This document shows, piece by piece, positions 5,181-8,355 of a DNA stretch of 8,355 bases; within the stretch, counting starts at the first letter, position 1; each line of letters begins with the position of its first letter. The DNA is from an uncultured Lachnospiraceae bacterium. Lineage in GTDB: Bacteria; Bacillota; Clostridia; Lachnospirales; Lachnospiraceae. Under the pieces are notes generated by a model. The model saw only the letters and a list, made by a program, of their open reading frames with translations, made no database searches and was not told where the DNA came from. The stretch is from the NCBI GenBank assembly GCA_910577655.1, contig CAJTOW010000065.1:1-8355 (forward strand). Reading direction: 5' to 3'. Made by a program: the position numbers and the translations under genes.

Positions 5181-6122
5181 TTATCCCTGCTTAATCGACT
5201 CAATCAACTCCACAATCCGTTCCAGCTCCGACTCAGAATAGTACTCGATCTCGATACGTCCCTTATTCTTATCTTTCCGACTGATATTAACCTTAGTTCC
5301 CATAACAGTCTTCATGCGGTCTTCCAGATTCAGGAAGATCAGATCCATGGCCTCATCCTCTTGTTTCTTTTCCTTTTTCTTTGGCGTCTTCTTGGCCTGC
5401 TTGACAGCCTTCTCCACATCCCGGACGCTAAGCTGCTCCCTGATGATCCGGTTAGCCAGCTCGATCTGAATATCCTGATCTTCCAGTGAAAGCAATGCCC
5501 TGGCATGGCCGCTGCTGATCTGGTTGTCAATCAGCATCTGCTGTACCTCCTGGGCCAGATTCAGAAGACGCATACTGTTGGTGATAGTGGAACGGTTTTT
5601 GGACACCCGCTCCGCAATTTCCTCCTGTTTTAAATGGAATTCTTTCATCAGCCTCTGGTAAGCGATAGCTTCTTCAATAGGATTCAGATTCTCACGCTGT
5701 ATATTCTCGATCAGCGCGATCTCCACAATCTGCTGTTCCGTATATTCCCGGATCACTACCGGCACTTCCTTCAGCCCCGCCAGCTTCGCCGCGCGCCACC
5801 TCCGCTCTCCGGCAATAATCTCAAACATATCGCCCTTTCTCTGCACCAGAAGCGGCTGCAGCACCCCGAACTGACGAATAGAATCTGCCAGCTCATTCAT
5901 CTGCTCTTCATCAAAATTCTTTCTTGGCTGATCCCTATTTGGCTCTATCTTAGACAAGCGAACCGTGATCTCCTTGGATTCCTCCAGGGTCTTTCCGATC
6001 ACATTCCCCACGCTGTCTGTCTCTTCCTTCAGTTTTCCTTCTCCACCAGATACTTCCTGGACTACCTCTTCTCCAAAGAGCGCGCCCAGACCTTTTCCTA
6101 ACCCCCTCTTGGCCTTTGTCAT
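5181..6122 (-). CDS. parB: Chromosome-partitioning protein ParB (Spo0J)
   Basis: This 313-residue DNA-binding CTPase loads at parS, slides as a clamp along the DNA and recruits SMC/condensin. The N-terminus RGLGKGLGALFG (6-17) is the peptide that stimulates the ParA ATPase. The CTP-binding domain has QPRKNFDE (65-72), ADSIRQFGVLQPLLV (79-93) and GERRWRAAK (105-113), followed by ENIQRENLNPIEEA (139-152). The helix-turn-helix that reads parS is KQEEIAERVSKNRSTITNSM (165-184). A Lys-rich linker (about 240-256) leads to the C-terminal dimerisation domain (258-313). Length and motifs are normal. The ATG at 6122 is preferred over a GTG one codon earlier: it overlaps the parA stop as TGATG and has AGAGGAG 7 bases upstream, a classic translational coupling. 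A parS site lies about 1 kb upstream. Confidence 0.97.
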   Translation of the reverse strand: MTKAKRGLGKGLGALFGEEVVQEVSGGEGKLKEETDSVGNVIGKTLEESKEITVRLSKIEPNRDQPRKNFDEEQMNELADSIRQFGVLQPLLVQRKGDMFEIIAGERRWRAAKLAGLKEVPVVIREYTEQQIVEIALIENIQRENLNPIEEAIAYQRLMKEFHLKQEEIAERVSKNRSTITNSMRLLNLAQEVQQMLIDNQISSGHARALLSLEDQDIQIELANRIIREQLSVRDVEKAVKQAKKTPKKKEKKQEDEAMDLIFLNLEDRMKTVMGTKVNISRKDKNKGRIEIEYYSESELERIVELIESIKQG

Positions 6123-6889
6123 CACAATTCTCCTCTGCTTATCACTTCTGCTGCCAGCATGCGGTAACTTTCGGCCCCTGTGGACCTTGAATCATACAGA
6201 TTGATCGGCATCCCATGGCTGGGCGCCTCTGCCAGCCTGACATTTCTGGGAATGATCGTCTTATAAATGTTTCTGTTTAGATGGCTTTTCACACTTTCCA
6301 CTACCTCCAGGGAAAGGTTGGTACGCGCATCATACATGGTAAATACTACCCCTTCCAGTTCCAGATTTGGATTCAGTTTTTTCTTAATTAAATCCACTGT
6401 CTGAAGAATCTGGCTAAGTCCCTCCAGCGCGTAATACTCACACTGAATCGGCACGATCACCGTATCTGCTGCCACCAGTGCATTGATGGTCAGCAGACTT
6501 AATGATGGTGGACAATCAATAACAATAAACTCGTATTGATCCTTAATGGAATCCAGAACCCCCTTCAAAACGGATTCCTTATTTTCCACATCCAGAAGCT
6601 CAATCTCTGCACCCGACAGATCCACGTCAGAAGGCAATACATCCAGATTCTCCTGAACATCCTTGATAATGGACGCTTCCACCGGAATTTCTCCCATAAG
6701 GACTTCATATACTGTCTTGTCCAAATATCCCTTTTCAAACCCGAGTCCGCTGGTAGCATTTCCCTGGGGATCAAAATCCACAGCCAAAATCTTCTGTCCC
6801 GCCTCCGCCAGACTTGCAGAAAGATTGATTGCAGTAGTTGTCTTCCCAACCCCGCCCTTTTGATTTGCTATTGCTATTATTCTACCCAT
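6122..6889 (-). CDS. parA: Chromosome-partitioning ATPase ParA (Soj)
   Basis: This 255-residue deviant-Walker P-loop ATPase binds DNA non-specifically as an ATP dimer and is released by ParB; in Bacillus-type systems it also influences DnaA. Seen in the sequence: KGGVGKTTT (11-19) with the signature Lys of the deviant Walker A motif, VDFDPQGNATSG (37-48, switch I with the catalytic Asp), VIDCPPSL (123-130, Walker B) and the conserved DARTNLS (187-193). The C-terminal basic helix region includes RNVRLAEAPSHG (215-226). Length and motifs match chromosomal Soj rather than longer plasmid ParA proteins with an added N-terminal HTH. The start follows an AAAAGG 8 bases upstream. It is the first gene of parA-parB-DUF4446, with an extended -10 promoter about 50 bases upstream of its start. 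No gidB (rsmG) lies next to it, although that is the common neighbour in many Firmicutes. Confidence 0.97.
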   Translation of the reverse strand: MGRIIAIANQKGGVGKTTTAINLSASLAEAGQKILAVDFDPQGNATSGLGFEKGYLDKTVYEVLMGEIPVEASIIKDVQENLDVLPSDVDLSGAEIELLDVENKESVLKGVLDSIKDQYEFIVIDCPPSLSLLTINALVAADTVIVPIQCEYYALEGLSQILQTVDLIKKKLNPNLELEGVVFTMYDARTNLSLEVVESVKSHLNRNIYKTIIPRNVRLAEAPSHGMPINLYDSRSTGAESYRMLAAEVISRGEL

Positions 6890-6914
6890 AATTTTTACCT
6901 TTTATTTATTAAAT

Positions 6915-6930
6915 TTCACATTTGTGTGAA
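6915..6930. promoter_or_regulatory. Small inverted repeat in the parA leader
   Basis: TTCACA (6915-6920) and TGTGAA (6925-6930) form a 6-bp dyad with a 4-base gap. The dyad lies between the parA -10 box and its ribosome binding site, so it could be an operator or a short hairpin. It is short enough to arise by chance in this AT-rich stretch. Confidence 0.3.
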
Positions 6931-6939
6931 CTGGTTTTG

Positions 6940-6948
6940 ATTATATCA
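6940..6948 (-). promoter_or_regulatory. Extended -10 promoter of the parAB operon
   Basis: On the minus strand TGATATAAT is a perfect -10 box (TATAAT) with the upstream TG of an extended -10 element. No good -35 box lies 16-18 bases further up, which is normal for extended -10 promoters. Transcription would begin near 6933, leaving a leader of about 45 bases. Confidence 0.6.
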
Positions 6949-7102
6949 TATTTTAGTGTGATTTCCTATGTTTATGATAAAAAAAAATTCTTTTTGTCAT
7001 TCCTATCATCAATGAAGGCCAGTGTTTTTCTGAATCTGACATATTGAACAAAAATCGCCCTTCTTCTATTTATGAACCAATGAACAAAAAGCTCTATAGC
7101 AA

Positions 7103-7118
7103 TGTTTCACGTGAAACA
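7103..7118. promoter_or_regulatory. parS: parS centromere-like site
   Basis: TGTTTCACGTGAAACA is a perfect 16-bp palindrome identical to the Bacillus/clostridial parS consensus, and the symmetry extends to 20 bp (AA...TT). It lies about 210 bp upstream of parA. ParB binds here, switches to its clamp state with CTP and spreads. It is the only copy I see in the window. Its presence shows that the cis-site and trans-factors of the segregation system are together, as usual near an origin. Confidence 0.95.
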
Positions 7119-7128
7119 TTTATTAGGG

Positions 7129-7306
7129 ACTTACCAGCAATTTATTGCGCAAAATGGCAAAGTTTTACGTGGGCTTTTCCGGTTTATCCGTGTTAATCAC
7201 TTACCAGAGATTTCTTACGCAAAATAGCAAAATTTTGCAGAGGGATTTCCGGTTTATCCGGGTTAGACCTTACCAGTAATTTTTCCATAGAATGACAAAA
7301 TTGTAA
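7129..7306. repeat. Degenerate tandem repeat beside parS (2.5 units of about 70 bp)
   Basis: Unit 1 starts at 7129, unit 2 at 7199 and a partial unit 3 at about 7268, each opening with CTTACCAG. Units 1 and 2 share CGCAAAATRGCAAARTTTT and TTTCCGGTTTATCCG; unit 3 keeps only the first half. Short palindromes fall at matching places, such as GCAAAATTTTGC (7227-7238) in unit 2. TTTATCCG resembles the first half of a DnaA box (TTATCCACA), but the second half does not fit. No gene occupies this stretch. It could be protein-binding iterons or a decayed repeat. Confidence 0.7.
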
Positions 7307-7449
7307 GCGTTCAGACGTGTCTGGCCATTCGCTGTACTGACCCGTACAAGTATGTAATGGACGAAAGGCATCTGCTCTATCGCAAAGAGATTATCATGGC
7401 AGATATTGTGACAGTTCAAGAAATGAATCTGAATTGTTACAATTTTGTC
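7294..7449. repeat. 156-bp segment bounded by inverted repeats
   Basis: GACAAAATTGTAA (7294-7306) recurs exactly inverted as TTACAATTTTGTC (7437-7449). After a 3-base mismatch TTCAGA/TCTGAA also pairs, giving 19 of 22 matched bases. No flanking target duplication is obvious. The left end coincides with the break in the third tandem repeat unit. It could be a tiny non-autonomous element, or chance in AT-rich DNA. No gene is recognised inside. Confidence 0.4.
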
Positions 7450-7468
7450 CAGTCTTCCCCTCTCCATA

Positions 7469-7885
7469 CTATAACTCATATTTGGTTCCATGTGAAAATA
7501 ATAATCCGTCTGTTAATTCCACACATAAAATTATAGTATTTTCATCATCAAAATCATTATGTCCGTTATCAATCCATTCAGCAAAGACATTTTTTAGTTT
7601 TTCCGCAATCAGACGGTTTTCTTCTCTCCCAAAATAACCCAGATTGACACCCTTTCCATGCGCTGTGAACCACTCACCAGCTATTGCAACAGTGGGATTA
7701 TTTTCAATATGCTTCATTTTATTTGAAAGAGCATATGTAATGATATAAAACGCACCATTCTCATAATAAGCATTTACAGACCGCACATATGGCACTTCCC
7801 TTTCCACGGTCGCCAATGCAATAACCGTGTCTTTTCCAAAACGCTCAAACATTATCTTTTCAGCTTCTGAACTTATTTTTTTCAT
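7469..7885 (-). CDS. Pyridoxamine 5'-phosphate oxidase-like (split-barrel flavin) protein
   Basis: This protein of about 138 residues belongs to the small PNPOx-like / general-stress-26 type family, whose split beta-barrel usually binds FMN or a related cofactor as a dimer. Seen: VIALATVEREVPYVRSVNAYYENG (21-44) covering strands 1-3, FYIITYALSNKMKHIENNPTVAIAG (46-70) with the strand-helix-strand core, and WFTAHGKGVNLG (72-83). The substrate is unknown, and true PNPOx activity should not be assumed. The start is the ATG at 7885, with AAAGGAG 8 bases upstream; a longer frame to 7909 has no such signal. It ends HGTKYEL, a few residues earlier than homologues I recall (which end in something like DIDF), so the extreme C-terminus may be trimmed. 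It has its own promoter and is not in an operon here. Confidence 0.85.
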   Translation of the reverse strand: MKKISSEAEKIMFERFGKDTVIALATVEREVPYVRSVNAYYENGAFYIITYALSNKMKHIENNPTVAIAGEWFTAHGKGVNLGYFGREENRLIAEKLKNVFAEWIDNGHNDFDDENTIILCVELTDGLLFSHGTKYEL

Positions 7886-7921
7886 TGGGTTATCTCCTTT
7901 AAACACCAATCTATTTACTTG

Positions 7922-7950
7922 ATTATAAAATATTTGTCCGCTACCCGCAA
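7922..7950 (-). promoter_or_regulatory. Promoter of the PNPOx-like gene
   Basis: On the minus strand TTGCGG (7950-7945) and a perfect TATAAT (7927-7922) are 17 bases apart. The predicted start is about 30 bases before the start codon, and the AAAGGAG ribosome binding site fits between them. Confidence 0.6.
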
Positions 7951-8012
7951 TGTATATTTTATCAACCCAATTTCAGCGGATACACAATTTTGAAAAGGGA
8001 AGTCTTTCTTTG

Positions 8013-8050
8013 CCAGCAGATCTCAGCTCTGGAAAAATATTTCCCCCGGA
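8013..8050 (+). repeat. Solo copy of the interspersed repeat end
   Basis: CAGCTCTGGAAAAA (8024-8037) followed by TTTCCCCCGGA (8040-8050) matches the outer end of the foldback element at 8156-8180. The preceding bases (GCCAGCAGATCT) resemble those before the other copies (ATCGGCAGATAC). Similarity fades after 8050, so this is a fragment or a more diverged copy in the same orientation. Confidence 0.6.
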
Positions 8051-8063
8051 ACATCACTCACGC

Positions 8064-8122
8064 GAACAGTAATCATTATGCAACAGTTCATCCCCCCTTG
8101 AACTGTCATTGTATTACTGTTC
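8064..8122. repeat. Nested inverted repeat built from AACAGT words
   Basis: The outer arms GAACAGTAAT (8064-8073) and ATTACTGTTC (8113-8122) are perfect. Inside them ACAGTTCA (8083-8090) pairs with TGAACTGT (8099-8106) around a C-rich loop. The arms repeat the same GAACAGT/ACAGTTC words, and the inner pair recurs at 3618-3645. There is no T-run for termination and no neighbouring gene that it clearly controls. Confidence 0.55.
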
Positions 8123-8150
8123 ATGATCAGGTCATTTTATAGATCGGCAG

Positions 8151-8355
8151 ATACCAGCTCTGGAAAAAGGTTCCCCCGGATTGCATTTGCAGGAGGCTTA
8201 GAAACTCTTAGCTGGCAGGAATCTGCGTTAGGGGCAAAAATCCGCATGTCTGAGCGAAGCGAGTTCGGATTTTTGCTCCTGTTTTTAGCAGATTTCTGGC
8301 AGCTTAGAGTTTCTGGCTCCGAAACCCGCAATCCGGGGGAACCTTTTTCCAGAGC
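8151..8355 (+). repeat. Foldback repeat of about 200 bp (MITE-like), cut by window end
   Basis: The outer 28 bases at 8157-8184 (GCTCTGGAAAAAGG then TTCCCCCGGATTGC) recur exactly inverted at 8328-8355. A second pair of arms (8200-8226 and 8288-8314) matches at about 24 of 27. The inner GCAAAAATCCG (8234-8244) pairs perfectly with CGGATTTTTGC (8266-8276). The apical loop contains GCGAAGC (8254-8260), known as an exceptionally stable DNA mini-hairpin sequence. The whole segment can thus fold into one long imperfect hairpin. It has no transposase and no convincing gene. Partial copies lie at 3433-3487 and 8013-8050, so it is interspersed. The right end probably continues past the window. Confidence 0.75.

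Noticed and set aside
5153..5203. Longer N-terminus for the DUF4446 protein
   Set aside because: It would overlap parB and lacks a ribosome binding site, while the ATG at 5152 has AGGAG at the right distance.
5634..6101. Plus-strand open frame opposite parB
   Set aside because: Antisense shadow of a fully motif-supported ParB; no start signal.
7185..7192. DnaA box in the tandem repeat (TTATCCGTG)
   Set aside because: Only the first six bases agree with TTATCCACA; no cluster of good boxes is visible, so an origin cannot be claimed.
7129..7306. CRISPR array
   Set aside because: Units are about 70 bp, contiguous and diverged, with no constant repeat/variable spacer pattern and no cas genes.
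7270..7491. Minus-strand 73-residue frame after the PNPOx-like gene
   Set aside because: It starts inside that gene in another frame, lacks a ribosome binding site and runs through the inverted repeats and tandem repeat.
7357..7536. Short plus-strand frame MDERHLLYRKEIIMADIV... in the gap before the PNPOx-like gene
   Set aside because: The first part looks protein-like, but there is no ribosome binding site, its end overlaps the PNPOx-like gene antisense, and no family is recognised. Kept only as a possible relic.
8137..8331. 64-residue minus-strand frame
   Set aside because: Lies wholly within the foldback repeat; the similar residues at the end of the exporter relic come from the shared repeat, not a protein family.

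Overview
The window looks like chromosomal DNA from an anaerobic low-to-mid GC Firmicute, most likely a Lachnospiraceae (Blautia/Dorea/Coprococcus-like). The grounds are the Soj/ParA - Spo0J/ParB - DUF4446 gene cluster with a perfect parS site, strong AGGAGG-type ribosome binding sites, and a MarR-plus-ABC-exporter arrangement typical of that family. This assignment comes from recalled family knowledge, not a database search.

Layout. Bases 1-624 hold a decayed MATE efflux gene (minus strand): it has a one-base frameshift near its start and is cut off at about base 64, where unrelated sequence begins. Bases 712-1950 hold a second MATE gene (minus). It is open throughout but lacks about 60 residues that its neighbour retains, so it is probably non-functional or altered. 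Upstream of it lie a good promoter (2073-2102), a terminator-like hairpin with a T-run that begins at the predicted transcription start, a 16-codon leader ORF and a second hairpin; together these look like a transcription attenuator. Diverging from it (2113-2890) is a marR-type regulator with a His/Cys-rich tail. Its textbook promoter is framed by two perfect inverted 16-bp arms, a likely autoregulatory operator. The ABC exporter that should follow survives only as two fragments (2909-3435): stop codon at position 2, a large internal deletion, and replacement of the 3' end by an interspersed repeat.

Bases 3664-4548 encode a membrane-anchored or secreted DNA/RNA non-specific endonuclease. It converges on the parAB operon across a bidirectional terminator (4563-4620). 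The minus-strand operon runs parA (6889-6122), parB (6122-5181) and DUF4446 (5152-4622), with parA and parB overlapping by one base. About 210 bp upstream of parA is a perfect parS, followed by 2.5 copies of a 69-70 bp tandem repeat and a small inverted-repeat-bounded segment. Bases 7885-7469 (minus) encode a pyridoxamine-phosphate-oxidase-like flavin/split-barrel protein with its own promoter. The right end (8013-8355) is repeat-rich: a single repeat end, a nested inverted repeat, and a foldback element of about 200 bp with perfect 28-bp terminal inverted repeats that runs to the window edge.

How it fits together. parA, parB and parS form a chromosome or large-replicon segregation module, and DUF4446 is its usual small membrane-protein companion. 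The left third is a multidrug-export and regulation locus in decay: two MATE genes and one ABC exporter are damaged, while the regulator and its control DNA look intact. No complete new defence or mobile system is visible. The least-explained signals are the MATE leader, the repeats beside parS and the foldback repeat family.
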